The notes beneath the pieces were generated by a model, which searched no databases, had not been told where the DNA came from, and saw nothing but the letters and a program-made list of their open reading frames with translations. Position numbers and translations under genes: made by a program. Of a stretch of 64,000 nt of DNA, positions 35,001-43,840 are shown in pieces. This DNA comes from Parasporobacterium sp. (GTDB lineage Bacteria > Bacillota > Clostridia > Lachnospirales > Lachnospiraceae). The stretch's first letter is position 1; every line of letters starts with the position of its first letter. The stretch lies in assembly GCA_017510065.1 (NCBI GenBank), contig JAFWOB010000086.1, forward strand, positions 54,512 to 118,511, in the 5' to 3' direction.

Positions 35001-35575
35001 CATCCGGCAAAGACATCAATATCCTGGTATTCGATACGGAAGTGTATTCCAATACCGGCGGCCAGTCTTCCAAGGCAACTCCGACCGGCGCTACCGCACA
35101 GTTTGCTGCCGGCGGTAAGGATGTGAAGAAGAAAGACCTTGCCCAGATCGCTATGACATACGGTTATGTCTATGTAGCTCAGATCGCCATGGGCGCTGAT
35201 ATGAACCAGTGCATCAAAGCTTTTACAGAGGCAGAGAGCTATCACGGACCGTCACTGATCATTGCTTACGCACCGTGTATCAACCACGGCATCAAGGGCG
35301 GCATGAGCAGTGCACAGGCAGAAGAGAAGAAAGCAGTGACCTCCGGCTACTGGCAGCTTCTGAGATATGATCCCAGACTGGCAGAGGAAGGCAAGAATCC
35401 ATTCATGCTTGATTCCAAGGATCCGACCACTTCCTATGGAGATTTCCTGAGAGGTGAAGTACGTTATGCAGCTCTGGAGAAGATGAATCCGGAGAAGGCA
35501 GCAAGACTGTTTGCCAAGTCAGAAGACGATGCAAAGAAGAGAATCGATCATCTGAAGAAACTGGCAGAACTGTAA
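32051..35575 (+). CDS. nifJ: Pyruvate:ferredoxin (flavodoxin) oxidoreductase
   Basis: This 1174-residue single-chain enzyme converts pyruvate and CoA to acetyl-CoA and CO2 while reducing ferredoxin, the central step of clostridial fermentation. In order it shows the N-terminal pyruvate-binding domain (YPITPSSVMAE), a gamma-like domain, two 4Fe-4S clusters (CIQCNQCAYVCPHA near residue 690 and CTGCASCTNVCPGN near 750), and the TPP domain with GDGWGYDIGFGGLD and SNTGGQSSKATPTGA. Length is normal for NifJ/PFOR. Its acetyl-CoA can feed Pta-AckA encoded at 45952-48177. GGAGG precedes the ATG. Confidence 0.97.
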   Translation: MSRKMKTMDGNTAAAHVSYAYSDVAAIYPITPSSVMAELADKWATEGLKNIFGKEVSVTEMQSEAGAAGAVHGSLAAGALTTTFTASQGLLLMIPNMYKMAGEMLPAVIDVSARALATHALSIFGDHSDIYACRQTGFAMLCSSSVQEVMDLTPVSHCSAIKGRVPFVNFFDGFRTSHEIQKIEAWDYEDLKDLVDLEAIAKFKAESLNPNRACQMGSAQNPDIFFQVREACNQAYDALPAVVEEYMNKVNAKIGTDYGLFNYYGAPDAEHVIIAMGSVCETAEEAIDFLNKEGGKYGIVKVRLYRPFSAKHLIDAIPKSVKRISVLDRTKEPGSLGEPLWLDVVAALHESEFKDVPVFSGRYGLGSKNTNSAQIIAVFRNTEKKRFTIGINDDVTNLSLDTSYQPVTSPEGTVCCKFWGLGADGTVGANKNSIKIIGDNTDMYAQAYFDYDSKKSGGVTVSHLRFGKSPIKSTYLISQADFVACHNPSYVRKYNMVQDLKDGGTFLLNCAWDTEELSRHLPGQAKKYIADHNINLYTIDGIRIGKEIGLGGRINTVLQSAFFKLANIIPSEDAIRLMKEAAKKTYGRKGDDVVNMNYAAIDAGAQQVVKVEVPDDWKNAEYEELGVVKTEGRAEVLDFVNTIQNPVSAQEGNNIPVSAFMKYVNGATPSGTAAYEKRGIAVDVPCWNADTCIQCNQCAYVCPHAAIRPVIMTEEELAKAPAGTKAKDATGLPGFKFVMTLSALDCTGCASCTNVCPGNKKAETLVMKPLETQMAEQDIFAYGLTIDEKPETAAKFKETTVKGSQFKQPLLEFSGACAGCGETPYAKLLSQLFGSRAYIANATGCTSIWGNSSPSTPYTVNKRGQGPAWSNSLFEDAAEFGYGMLLAQNVIRDSLKDKVKAFIDTDKTDEIAEAAKEWLDTFDDGAANGPATDRLVAAIEAKGCKHAGEILSQKEYLAKKSQWVFGGDGWGYDIGFGGLDHVIASGKDINILVFDTEVYSNTGGQSSKATPTGATAQFAAGGKDVKKKDLAQIAMTYGYVYVAQIAMGADMNQCIKAFTEAESYHGPSLIIAYAPCINHGIKGGMSSAQAEEKKAVTSGYWQLLRYDPRLAEEGKNPFMLDSKDPTTSYGDFLRGEVRYAALEKMNPEKAARLFAKSEDDAKKRIDHLKKLAEL

Positions 35576-35612
35576 AAGGAACTGTAAGGACAGCAGCACA
35601 ATCATCAGATAA

Positions 35613-35646
35613 CCCGGAGGCTTAAGTTTCTTAAGCCTCTGGGCTC
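35613..35646 (+). terminator. Probable terminator after nifJ
   Basis: A 14-bp stem with one G-U pair (35613-35626 with 35630-35643) and TTT loop. The tail CTCTTGTG is only partly T-rich, so termination may be incomplete and the hairpin lies close to the next start codon. Confidence 0.7.
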
Positions 35647-35661
35647 TTGTGAGTATAACAA

Positions 35662-36543
35662 ATGGCATTCTGGTTAATTTTACTGATCATATTATTAGTG
35701 TTATTAGGGATCCTGATCATCAGGATCATCTTTGAAGTAACCCATCCCGAAGTGAGAAGGTATTCTTTCAAGACGGGAAAACTATCTTCCAATGAAAAGG
35801 TCAGGATCGTATTTCTGGCCGATCTGCATTCCCGGAAATACGGCCGGGACAATATCAGGCTGATTCAGATGGTATCCAGGACACGGCCTGATTTTATCAT
35901 ACTGGGCGGAGATATGATCAATGCGTCTTCGCTGGCGAAAAATGACTCGGCAGCCCTGTCCGCCGTGGAAGGACTGACCAATCTGGCACCGGTTTTTTAT
36001 GTACCGGGCAATCACGAAAGAGAATTGAGTGAGAACGCTGATCAGAAAGAACGGTTTGATGATCTGATGTTTGAACTTGAATGCATGGACGTGGCATATC
36101 TGTCAGACCGCAAAGAGATCATGACAGAAGACATGTATATCCACGGGCTGGATATTGACAGCCGCTATTATAAGAAATTTAAAAAGAGTTCTCCGCTGCC
36201 GGCAGCATATATAAGCAGCAAGCTGGGCAGACCCGATAAAACAAAATACAATATTCTGGTGGCGCATACACCGGAGTTTTTCGACTCCTATACCCAGGCC
36301 GGATACGATCTGGTCCTGTGCGGACATTATCATGGCGGGACGATCAATCTTCCGTGGATCGGCCCTTTGATCGCACCGAATTTCACTTTCAGACCCGAAC
36401 ACAGCGGCGGTGCATACAGAAAAAAAGATACCGTTGTGGTCGTCACAAGGGGGATCGGTTCCCACACCTTCCATATCAGGCTGTTCAACAGACCTGAAAT
36501 TGTCGTGATCGATATCAGACAGGAGGATGAACTCAGGAAATGA
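35662..36543 (+). CDS. Membrane-anchored metallophosphoesterase
   Basis: The 293-residue protein starts with one membrane helix (about residues 2-26) and then shows the calcineurin-like phosphoesterase motifs: LADLHSRKYG, GGDMI, PGNHERE, a central VAHTPEF and GHYHGG. It resembles the YkuE/YaeI group, membrane-associated two-metal phosphohydrolases; some relatives act on lipid-linked substrates. The substrate here is unknown. Its stop overlaps the scpA start by 4 nt, though a functional link to condensin is not implied. Confidence 0.9.
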   Translation: MAFWLILLIILLVLLGILIIRIIFEVTHPEVRRYSFKTGKLSSNEKVRIVFLADLHSRKYGRDNIRLIQMVSRTRPDFIILGGDMINASSLAKNDSAALSAVEGLTNLAPVFYVPGNHERELSENADQKERFDDLMFELECMDVAYLSDRKEIMTEDMYIHGLDIDSRYYKKFKKSSPLPAAYISSKLGRPDKTKYNILVAHTPEFFDSYTQAGYDLVLCGHYHGGTINLPWIGPLIAPNFTFRPEHSGGAYRKKDTVVVVTRGIGSHTFHIRLFNRPEIVVIDIRQEDELRK

Positions 36544-37328
36544 TGGATCTTTCCTTTACACTGGAGTCCTTCGAGGGGCCGTTAGACCTGCTTCTTCATC
36601 TGATCGAAAAAAATAAAATGGATATCTACGATATCCGTATCTCTACCATTACAGATCAGTACATGGCTTATATTTCACAAATGGGAAAAGATGCTGATAC
36701 CATGAGTGAATTCCTGATCATGGCATCAACCCTGCTGGATATCAAGGCCAGGATGCTTCTTCCGAAACAACAGGATGAAAACGGTGAGGAGGAAGATCCG
36801 AGGGCGGAGCTTGTCCAGCAGCTCCTGGAATACAAGCTGTACAAATACATGTCCTATGAACTGAAGGACAAAGAGATCAATGCTTCCAAATTTATGTACA
36901 GGGATTCCCATATTCCCAGGGAAGTGCAGGAATATACGATCCCGATCGATCTGGACAAATTTCTGGATGGAGTCGATCTTTCCAGATTAAAAGCGGTGTT
37001 TGACGATGTCATGCGCCGCAGCCGTGAAAAACAAAATGACGAAGCGATCCGTTATGGAAAGATCAAACGAGAGGTGATCTCCATGCCGGAGAAGCTGACT
37101 TATATCAGAAACTATACCCGCAGGCACAAACATTTCAGCTTCCGGAAACTGATCGAAGAGCAGATGACCAGGGAGAATATCATCGTGACATTTCTTGCTG
37201 TGCTGGAGTTGATCAAAAACGGACAGCTGATAGCGGTGCAGGAGGGGGAAAACGACATTCAGATGTATTCCCCGGAGGAAGCCCCGGACTCTGTGAAAGT
37301 TGCTGCGGACGATGTCAATACTCAGTAA
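36540..37328 (+). CDS. scpA: Segregation and condensation protein A
   Basis: ScpA is the kleisin that bridges the heads of the SMC dimer and binds ScpB. The 262-residue product has the N-terminal LESFEGPLDLLLHLIEKNKMDIYDI block that binds the SMC neck, the EFLIMASTLLDIKARMLLP helix, an acidic linker and a C-terminal winged helix (VTFLAVLELIKNGQLIAVQ). Two adjacent ATG codons (36540, 36543) are possible; both give the same protein except for one Met. Conserved scpA-scpB order follows. Confidence 0.96.
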   Translation: MMDLSFTLESFEGPLDLLLHLIEKNKMDIYDIRISTITDQYMAYISQMGKDADTMSEFLIMASTLLDIKARMLLPKQQDENGEEEDPRAELVQQLLEYKLYKYMSYELKDKEINASKFMYRDSHIPREVQEYTIPIDLDKFLDGVDLSRLKAVFDDVMRRSREKQNDEAIRYGKIKREVISMPEKLTYIRNYTRRHKHFSFRKLIEEQMTRENIIVTFLAVLELIKNGQLIAVQEGENDIQMYSPEEAPDSVKVAADDVNTQ

Positions 37329-37340
37329 GGAACAGGAAAA

Positions 37341-37952
37341 GTGGACAAAGAACAGATCAAATCCGTAATCGAATCCATCTTATTCACAATGGGGGAAGCG
37401 GTTGAACTTGACAGGATCGCCAAGGCACTGGAGATGGACAGCAGCGAGGTAAAGACGCTTCTCGATGAACTGATCGATGAACATAACGACCGAAAGAGCG
37501 GCATCAGGATCATCGAAATCGATGGCTCCTATCAGATGTGCACACCCGGTGAAGCCTATGAATACCTGATCCGCCTGGTAAAGATTCCCAAGAATTATAA
37601 ACTGACGGATATCCAGTTGGAAACACTTTCCATTATTGCTTATAAACAGCCCGTAACCAAACTGGAGATCGAAAAGATCCGCGGCGTCCAGTCGGACCAT
37701 GCGGTAAATCGTCTGGTGGAAGTGGGACTGGTTCAGGAAATCGGAAGACTGGATCAGCCGGGAAGACCGGTTCTGTTTGGTACAACGGAAGAATTCCTGA
37801 GACGGTTCGGGCTGAAAAACACAGAAGATCTTCCGGAGATCAATGTGGAAAAGGCTGAAGCCTTCAAGATGGAGGCGGAGCAGGAACTGGGATTTGTTGA
37901 GGAAAAACAGCCGACGGAAGGATCCGGAGATGAAGGACACAGTGAAGCCTGA
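37341..37952 (+). CDS. scpB: Segregation and condensation protein B
   Basis: ScpB has two winged-helix domains and dimerises on ScpA to load SMC condensin onto DNA. The 203-residue product shows the usual N-terminal QIKSVIESILFTMGEAVEL and the LSIIAYKQPVTKLEIEKIRGV motif, then a Glu-rich tail. It starts at a GTG with AGGAA upstream, 12 nt after scpA. Its 3' end overlaps the next gene by 23 nt. Confidence 0.95.
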   Translation: MDKEQIKSVIESILFTMGEAVELDRIAKALEMDSSEVKTLLDELIDEHNDRKSGIRIIEIDGSYQMCTPGEAYEYLIRLVKIPKNYKLTDIQLETLSIIAYKQPVTKLEIEKIRGVQSDHAVNRLVEVGLVQEIGRLDQPGRPVLFGTTEEFLRRFGLKNTEDLPEINVEKAEAFKMEAEQELGFVEEKQPTEGSGDEGHSEA

Positions 37953-39192
37953 AAACATGAGGATCGTGGTGATCGGCGGCGGGCCGGCGGGAATGATGGC
38001 AGCTGTCAGTGCTGCTGACTGCGGCGCCTGTGTGATACTGCTGGAAAAAAACGAGAAACTGGGAAAGAAACTTTACATCACAGGCAAAGGAAGATGCAAT
38101 CTGACGAACAGTTGTGCAGAAGAGGATTTTTTTGATCATGTGGTCAGCAACGGAAAGTTTCTGTACAGCAGTATCTATGCTTTTCCGGCCGGTCAGGTCT
38201 GCGCTTTTTTTGAGGCGGAAGGCCTCAGACTGAAGGAAGAGCGGGGCGGAAGGATCTTTCCTGTATCAGACAAGTCTTCCGATGTGATCAAGGCCATGGA
38301 AAAGGCGCTGCAGGAAAGAAACGTTCAGATCAGGCTGCGGACCGAAGTGAAAGAACTCCTTTTGTCCGACGGAAAAGTGCAGGGAGTGCTTCTTTCCGAC
38401 AATACCAGGATCAATGCCGATGCTGTGATCGTCGCAACGGGAGGTCTTTCTTACCGGTCGACAGGATCCACAGGAGACGGATACCGTTTTGCACAGCAGA
38501 CAGGACACCGGATCACAGATCCGCTGCCTTCCCTTACGGCACTGACTGTCCGGGAAGAATATGTAAAACAACTGGAAGGCCTGTCTTTGCGGAACATTGA
38601 GATCAGAATGGAGAATTTCCGTGAGTTCGGGGAAATGCTGTTTACCGCTGACGGTGTATCAGGGCCTGTGATCCTGACCGCTTCCGCTGCCCTGTGCAGA
38701 AAAATAGCAGAAAAAGCACCTCTGAGCCTTCACATTGACCTGAAACCGGCGCTCAGCGAAGAACAGCTGGATGCCAGGGTGCAAAGGGACTTTGAGGCTT
38801 CCCGGAACAAGGATTTCTGCAATTCACTTTCCGGCCTTCTGCCGACAAAACTGATTCCGGTGATCGTTCGGGAAAGTGCTATCCCGGAGCATAAAAAAGT
38901 AAATGAGATTACCCGTGCAGAAAGAAAACGGCTGGTTTTACTGCTGAAGGATCTTGTATTTACGGTGACTGGCACAAAGGGATTTGAACAGGCGGTAATC
39001 ACCCAGGGTGGTGTCAGCGTGAAGGATGTTTCTCCGTCCACGATGGCATCAAAAAAAGTTCCGGGTCTTTATTTTGCCGGAGAAGTAATGGATGTAGATG
39101 CCTATACCGGAGGGTATAATCTGCAGATCGCCTGGTCGACAGGCGCTCTTGCAGGGAGCAGTGCTGCCGGTGCAGAGTATAATAGAGAGTAA
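37930..39192 (+). CDS. FAD-dependent oxidoreductase, BaiN/HI0933 family
   Basis: The 420-residue flavoprotein has the dinucleotide-binding motif VVIGGGPAGMMAA, then LLEKNEKLGKKLYITGKGRCNLTN, VIVATGGLSYRSTGSTGDGY and a C-terminal YFAGEVMDVDAYTGGYNLQ, all characteristic of the HI0933-like family. Some members (BaiN) reduce bile-acid intermediates; most have unknown roles, so no reaction is assigned. I chose the ATG at 37930 with AAGGATCCGGAG before it; longer starts lie inside scpB and add an unconserved basic stretch. Confidence 0.93.
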   Translation: MKDTVKPENMRIVVIGGGPAGMMAAVSAADCGACVILLEKNEKLGKKLYITGKGRCNLTNSCAEEDFFDHVVSNGKFLYSSIYAFPAGQVCAFFEAEGLRLKEERGGRIFPVSDKSSDVIKAMEKALQERNVQIRLRTEVKELLLSDGKVQGVLLSDNTRINADAVIVATGGLSYRSTGSTGDGYRFAQQTGHRITDPLPSLTALTVREEYVKQLEGLSLRNIEIRMENFREFGEMLFTADGVSGPVILTASAALCRKIAEKAPLSLHIDLKPALSEEQLDARVQRDFEASRNKDFCNSLSGLLPTKLIPVIVRESAIPEHKKVNEITRAERKRLVLLLKDLVFTVTGTKGFEQAVITQGGVSVKDVSPSTMASKKVPGLYFAGEVMDVDAYTGGYNLQIAWSTGALAGSSAAGAEYNRE

Positions 39193-39205
39193 GAGGAGTC
39201 AGACT

Positions 39206-39868
39206 ATGAAACAGATCGCACTTGACGGACCGGCAGGAGCCGGAAAAAGCACGATCGCAAAAAGGATCGCGGAGAAACTGCAGTTTGTTTATATTGATAC
39301 CGGGGCCATGTACAGGACCTTAGCGCTTGCCTGCCTGAAACAAGGCGTGGATACGGCAGCTGAAGAAAAGGTCAGTGAGACGGCAGAAGCCGCGAATCTG
39401 GATATCCGCTATATCGACGGAAGCCAGCATATGTTTCTGGAAGGAGAGGATGTCAGCGGACAGATCCGGACGGAAGAAGTCAGCAAAGCAGCTTCAGATA
39501 CTTCCAAATTCCAACGGGTCAGGGACAGACTTGTATACCTTCAGCAGCAGCTGGCGGAAAAATACAATGTCGTCATGGACGGCAGGGATATCGGTACGGT
39601 GGTACTTCCGAATGCCGATCTGAAGATCTTTATGACTGCTTCCGTGGAAGTGCGTGCACTGCGCAGATATAAGGAATATCTGGAAAAGGGACAGGCTTGT
39701 GACCTGGAAGCGATCAAGGAAGATATCGCGCAGCGGGATTACAATGATACCCACAGAGCCAATTCCCCGCTTAAACAGGCGCAGGATGCGGTTTTACTGG
39801 ATACTTCCGATATGTCGATCGATGAAGTGACGGATGCGATCATTCGTCTGTACGAGGAGAGGGCCTGA
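39206..39868 (+). CDS. cmk: Cytidylate kinase
   Basis: CMP/dCMP kinase phosphorylates CMP using ATP. The 220-residue protein has the P-loop ALDGPAGAGKST, YIDTGAMYRTLAL, MDGRDIGTVVLPNAD and an RD-ND-HR lid segment (AQRDYNDTHR). The ATG at 39206 has AGAGGAG upstream and yields the standard N-terminus; an earlier in-frame ATG lies inside the previous gene. cmk-ispH-rpsA is a common clostridial arrangement. Confidence 0.97.
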   Translation: MKQIALDGPAGAGKSTIAKRIAEKLQFVYIDTGAMYRTLALACLKQGVDTAAEEKVSETAEAANLDIRYIDGSQHMFLEGEDVSGQIRTEEVSKAASDTSKFQRVRDRLVYLQQQLAEKYNVVMDGRDIGTVVLPNADLKIFMTASVEVRALRRYKEYLEKGQACDLEAIKEDIAQRDYNDTHRANSPLKQAQDAVLLDTSDMSIDEVTDAIIRLYEERA

Positions 39869-39870
39869 CA

Positions 39871-40740
39871 ATGGAAATCATTCTTGCCAAAAGCGCAGGG
39901 TTCTGCTTCGGCGTGCAAAGGGCAGTAGACACCGTGTATGAACAGGTGGCGAAGAATCAGTCCGGACGGAGGATTTATACATACGGTCCCATCATTCACA
40001 ATATGGAAGTCGTAAATGACCTGAAAAAAAAGGGAGTCAGTGTGATCGAATCGGAGGAGGAACTCTCTTTGGCTGCCGGACAGATCCTGATCATCCGTTC
40101 TCACGGTGTTAAAAAAAAGATCTACGAAGCTGCCAAAGAGCTCGGAATCGAGATCGTGGACGCAACCTGTCCCTTTGTGAAAAAGATCCATGAGATCGCA
40201 GAACAGGAAAGCGCCGAGGGCAGACAGGTCATTATAGTCGGAAATAAAGAACATCCCGAAGTGCAGGGCATTACAGGATGGGTCAGCGGCAGTGCTCTGG
40301 TGGTACTTGATGAGGCAGAAGCAAATGAGATTGTTTCTGAAAATGACAGACCTGCGACAGTTGTTTCCCAGACAACATTTAACAGCAATAAATTCAACAA
40401 TATAGTTGAAATTATAAAGAAAAAAAGGTATGATGTCAGAGTTATCAATACGATTTGCAATGCGACCAGACTCAGGCAGAAAGAGGCGGAGTCTGTTTCA
40501 AGGCAGGTAGATATCATGCTTGTTGTAGGAGACAGACACAGCTCCAATACGCAGAAGCTGTTCGACATCTGCAGAACGTATTGTAAGGATACTTACTATA
40601 TACAGACAATACAAGATTTGGACGAACAAATTCTGCAATCCGGTATACGCGTAGGTATTACAGCGGGGGCGTCGACCCCAAATAATATTATTCAGGAGGT
40701 TTTTCTTACATGTCAGAAGAAAAAAATTTCGACCAGATGA
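39871..40740 (+). CDS. ispH: 4-hydroxy-3-methylbut-2-enyl diphosphate reductase
   Basis: IspH (LytB) performs the last step of the MEP isoprenoid pathway, making IPP and DMAPP with a 4Fe-4S cluster. The three cluster cysteines are visible: AGFCFGVQRA near residue 12, DATCPFVKKIH near 98 and INTICNATRLRQ near 195. SHGVKK and the TAGASTP end are also present. In many clostridia IspH is fused to ribosomal protein S1; here the frames differ and the genes overlap by 31 nt, with S1 having its own ribosome binding site. Confidence 0.96.
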   Translation: MEIILAKSAGFCFGVQRAVDTVYEQVAKNQSGRRIYTYGPIIHNMEVVNDLKKKGVSVIESEEELSLAAGQILIIRSHGVKKKIYEAAKELGIEIVDATCPFVKKIHEIAEQESAEGRQVIIVGNKEHPEVQGITGWVSGSALVVLDEAEANEIVSENDRPATVVSQTTFNSNKFNNIVEIIKKKRYDVRVINTICNATRLRQKEAESVSRQVDIMLVVGDRHSSNTQKLFDICRTYCKDTYYIQTIQDLDEQILQSGIRVGITAGASTPNNIIQEVFLTCQKKKISTR

Positions 40741-41885
40741 TTGATGAAACAATCAGAACAATACATACGGGGGAGATTGTAGAGGGCACTGTAATCGACG
40801 TTAAGCCTGACAGAATCACGCTTAACATCAACTACAAGTATGACGGCATCATCACAAAAGATGAATACTCTAATAATCCGAACACCGACCTTGTTGCTGA
40901 AGTTCACGAAGGTGATACTATTGAAGCAAAGGTGCTGAGGATCCAGGACAGTGAAGTTCAGCTGTCATACAAGAGGATCAGCGAAGAAAGAGCCAACAGA
41001 AGGATCGAAGAAGCATTTGAAAACAAGGAAGTCCTGAATGTGACGGTTGAAAAGATCACCTCCGGTGGATTGATCACGACCTTCGAAGGCGCAAGTATTT
41101 TTGTTCCTGCAAGTCTTGTTTCTGATTCCTATGAGAAGAATCTGGATAAGTATTTAGGACAGGAGATTGAAGTAGTTATTACTGAATTCAATCCCCGCAA
41201 GAGAAGAGTGATCGGCAACAGAAGAAAGCTGATGCAGGCTTCCAGAGCAGAAAGAGCGAAAGAACTGCTTGAGACCCTTCAGGTCAATGATATCGTAGAA
41301 GGCGAAGTGAAGTCTGTAACCGCATTCGGGGCATTTGTGGACCTGGGCGGGGTAGACGGACTGCTCCACATCTCCGAAATGTCCTGGGGCAGGGTTGAAT
41401 CCCCGAAGTCTCTTTACAAGGCAGGAGATAAGGTCAGAGTATATATTAAGAGCATTGAGGAAGGCAAGATTGCCCTCAGCGCCAAGTTCCCGGATGAGAA
41501 TCCGTGGGAAGCAGCAAGAGAGAAATATCAGCCGGGTACTATCGTGACCGGTAAAGTTGCAAGAATGACCGATTTCGGCGCATTCATTGAACTGGAGCCG
41601 GGCCTTGATGCACTCCTTCATGTTTCTCAGATTTCCCGGAAACATGTCAAGAAACCGTCCGATGTTTTGAAACAGGGACAGCTGATCGATGTCAAGGTTG
41701 TAGACATCAAGGAAGAAGAGAAGAAGATCTCCCTGAGCAGAAGAGACTTTGAAGATGATCTGGTTCCGGATGAACCGGCGGAAGAGGCTCCGGCTGCGGA
41801 AGAAACTCCGGCAGAAGAAGTCGTTGAGGCTCCGGCTGCGGAAGAAACTCCGGCAGAAGAGGTAAAGGAAGAATCTGCTGAATAA
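40710..41885 (+). CDS. rpsA: 30S ribosomal protein S1 homologue
   Basis: The 391-residue protein has four S1 RNA-binding domains, at roughly residues 17-88, 100-170, 190-260 and 275-345. The last two carry the clear VTAFGAFVDLGGVDGLLHIS and MTDFGAFIELEPGLDALLH signatures. S1-type proteins bind mRNA on the 30S subunit; in low-GC Gram-positives the role is less central than in E. coli. The C-terminal tail is a tandem repeat of the EEAPAAEETPAEEV type. The start has AGGAGG upstream, inside ispH. rsmD follows with a 1-nt overlap. Confidence 0.95.
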   Translation: MSEEKNFDQMIDETIRTIHTGEIVEGTVIDVKPDRITLNINYKYDGIITKDEYSNNPNTDLVAEVHEGDTIEAKVLRIQDSEVQLSYKRISEERANRRIEEAFENKEVLNVTVEKITSGGLITTFEGASIFVPASLVSDSYEKNLDKYLGQEIEVVITEFNPRKRRVIGNRRKLMQASRAERAKELLETLQVNDIVEGEVKSVTAFGAFVDLGGVDGLLHISEMSWGRVESPKSLYKAGDKVRVYIKSIEEGKIALSAKFPDENPWEAAREKYQPGTIVTGKVARMTDFGAFIELEPGLDALLHVSQISRKHVKKPSDVLKQGQLIDVKVVDIKEEEKKISLSRRDFEDDLVPDEPAEEAPAAEETPAEEVVEAPAAEETPAEEVKEESAE

Positions 41886-42469
41886 TGAGAGTTATTGCAG
41901 GAAAAGCCAGGAGATTGATCTTAAAGTCGACTCCTGGCTTTGATACTAGACCAACTTTGGATAAGATCAAGGAAACCCTGTTCAACATATTACAGCCGGA
42001 TATTCCGGGAAGCAGTTTTCTTGATCTTTTTAGTGGATCGGGCGGGATCGGAATTGAAGCGCTTAGCCGCGGCGCGAGTTATTGTGTGTTCGTTGAGAAC
42101 AGCCAGAAGGCATTAAAATGTATCCGGGACAACCTGGAGCATACTCATCTGACAGACAATGCCGTGGTCCTGGGCAAGAACGTTCTGAGTGCCATCAATG
42201 AACTGGCGCTCAGGAAATGTTCGTTTGACATCGTTTACCTTGATCCCCCATATAAAGCCGGATATGAGGAAGAAACCCTGAAAGCGCTTGCCATATCAGG
42301 GATTATCCGTCCGGATACACAGGTGATCCTTGAGACAGATATCAGCAACCGGCTGGAGTTCCTGGAACACAGCGATTACCAGGTTACCAGGGAAAAACTC
42401 TATAAAACCAACAAACACTGCTTTTTAGCATTGAAAGGAAAAGCAGTTTCGGAAGAGGTAAGCGGATGA
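41885..42469 (+). CDS. rsmD: 16S rRNA (guanine(966)-N(2))-methyltransferase
   Basis: The 194-residue protein starts [15 protein letters not shown] and shows the SAM motif [18 protein letters not shown] and the N6/N2-type catalytic motif DPPYKAGY. RsmD methylates G966 of 16S rRNA. Its ATG overlaps the S1 stop by one base, and its stop overlaps coaD; rsmD-coaD is a widely conserved pair. Confidence 0.96.
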   Translation: MRVIAGKARRLILKSTPGFDTRPTLDKIKETLFNILQPDIPGSSFLDLFSGSGGIGIEALSRGASYCVFVENSQKALKCIRDNLEHTHLTDNAVVLGKNVLSAINELALRKCSFDIVYLDPPYKAGYEEETLKALAISGIIRPDTQVILETDISNRLEFLEHSDYQVTREKLYKTNKHCFLALKGKAVSEEVSG

Positions 42470-42969
42470 AGCGGGCAGTATACCCGGGAACTTTTGATCC
42501 TGTGACATTCGGCCATCTGGATATCATTGAGAGATCCTCCAGGATCTTTGATGAGGTCATTGTCGGGATTTTGGTGAATCATGCAAAAGTTCCGCTTTTT
42601 TCAGTCGAAGAAAGACTGGAGATGATAGAAGAAGCAGTCAGGCATATGCCGAATGTCAAAGTGATGTCTTTCGACGGATTACTGATTGATTTTGCGAAAT
42701 CACAGGATGCAGGGTTTCTGGTCAGAGGCTTAAGAGCCGTAACGGACTTTGAGTATGAACTGCAGATGACCCAGACAAACAAAGTGATCGCTCCGGAGAT
42801 CGACACGATCTTTCTGACGACTTCTTTGAAGTATTCATATCTCAGCTCAAGTACAGTGAAGGAACTGGCTTCGTTCGGTTCGGAAATCGACAGGTTTGTT
42901 CCGGCACATGTTGCGGACAGGATCAAAGAAAAATACAGAATAATGAGAGGTAACTATGAGCAAGATTGA
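42466..42969 (+). CDS. coaD: Phosphopantetheine adenylyltransferase
   Basis: CoaD makes dephospho-CoA from 4'-phosphopantetheine and ATP. The 167-residue protein has the nucleotidyltransferase motif [31 protein letters not shown] and the [12 protein letters not shown] segment. It overlaps rsmD by 4 nt and the next gene by 14 nt. Confidence 0.97.
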   Translation: MKRAVYPGTFDPVTFGHLDIIERSSRIFDEVIVGILVNHAKVPLFSVEERLEMIEEAVRHMPNVKVMSFDGLLIDFAKSQDAGFLVRGLRAVTDFEYELQMTQTNKVIAPEIDTIFLTTSLKYSYLSSSTVKELASFGSEIDRFVPAHVADRIKEKYRIMRGNYEQD

Positions 42970-43771
42970 ACAGATCATTGGAGAAATGGAAGAATATATT
43001 GACGGATGTCGTTTTCAGCCCCTCTCCAACACCAAGATTATCGTAAATAAAGACGAGATTGCCGATCTTCTCGATGATCTCAGACAGAATATTCCGGATG
43101 AAGTAAGAAAATACCAGCGCATCATCGCCAACAGAGATGCGATCATCAGGGACGCGCAGGACAAGGCGGATGAAATGATCAGGAAAGCCAACGAGATGAC
43201 TTCTACCCTGGTTTCCGAGCACGAGATCATGCAGCAGGCGTTCCGGGAAGCAAATGCCGTAATGGAAGACGCGACCAGGCAGGCACAGATGATCGTTGAA
43301 AACGCAACTGCTGAGGCCAATGATATCAAGGCTTCCGCTGTGCAGTATACCGATGAGAGCCTTGAAAATATCCAGAATATTCTGAATACAGCGATCGAAG
43401 GGATGACGGTAAAATACGACGGCGTGATGAGATCCCTGGAAGCCAGCCTCGATGTAGCGACCAAAGACAGACAGGCGCTGCGGGACTTCTATGCACAGGC
43501 AAGAAATACGCCGGAACAGGAAGAATATACTGCGGAACCGGCTTATGATATTCCTGCTCAGGAGGAGCATCCAGCTTCCGGGTATGTGGAAAATACCTTT
43601 GATCCGGTACAGCAGCCTCAGGAAGAGATGGATAACAGCATGACCATCGGGGATGCACTCGGACAGGATGAGCCGGCGCAGGCACCGGAAGAAGAACTTC
43701 CGGATGTTTCAGACTACGGTTCAGTGGATGAGATCAAGGATTTCGATCTAGCTTTTGATGATTTTAAATAA
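42956..43771 (+). CDS. Coiled-coil protein of unknown function downstream of coaD
   Basis: The 271-residue soluble protein is a long charged coiled coil from about residue 45 to 190, preceded by a conserved-looking N-terminus ([18 protein letters not shown]) and followed by an acidic, Pro/Gln-rich tail that ends in FDLAFDDFK. The N-terminal plan resembles DivIVA-like or V-type ATPase subunit H-like proteins often annotated in Lachnospiraceae, but I cannot assign a function. GAGAGG precedes the ATG, and overlap with coaD suggests coupling. A terminator follows. Confidence 0.8.
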   Translation: MSKIEQIIGEMEEYIDGCRFQPLSNTKIIVNKDEIADLLDDLRQNIPDEVRKYQRIIANRDAIIRDAQDKADEMIRKANEMTSTLVSEHEIMQQAFREANAVMEDATRQAQMIVENATAEANDIKASAVQYTDESLENIQNILNTAIEGMTVKYDGVMRSLEASLDVATKDRQALRDFYAQARNTPEQEEYTAEPAYDIPAQEEHPASGYVENTFDPVQQPQEEMDNSMTIGDALGQDEPAQAPEEELPDVSDYGSVDEIKDFDLAFDDFK

Positions 43772-43777
43772 GACAGG

Positions 43778-43803
43778 TGCCAGGCTGGATGGCCTGGCAT
43801 TTA
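43778..43803 (+). terminator. Terminator after the coiled-coil gene
   Basis: TGCCAGGC (43778-43785) pairs with GCCTGGCA (43792-43799) around a 6-nt loop and is followed by TTTAT. Confidence 0.75.
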
Positions 43804-43840
43804 TCAGTCAAAACGATCCGGCAGGGAGTACCAGTATTTT

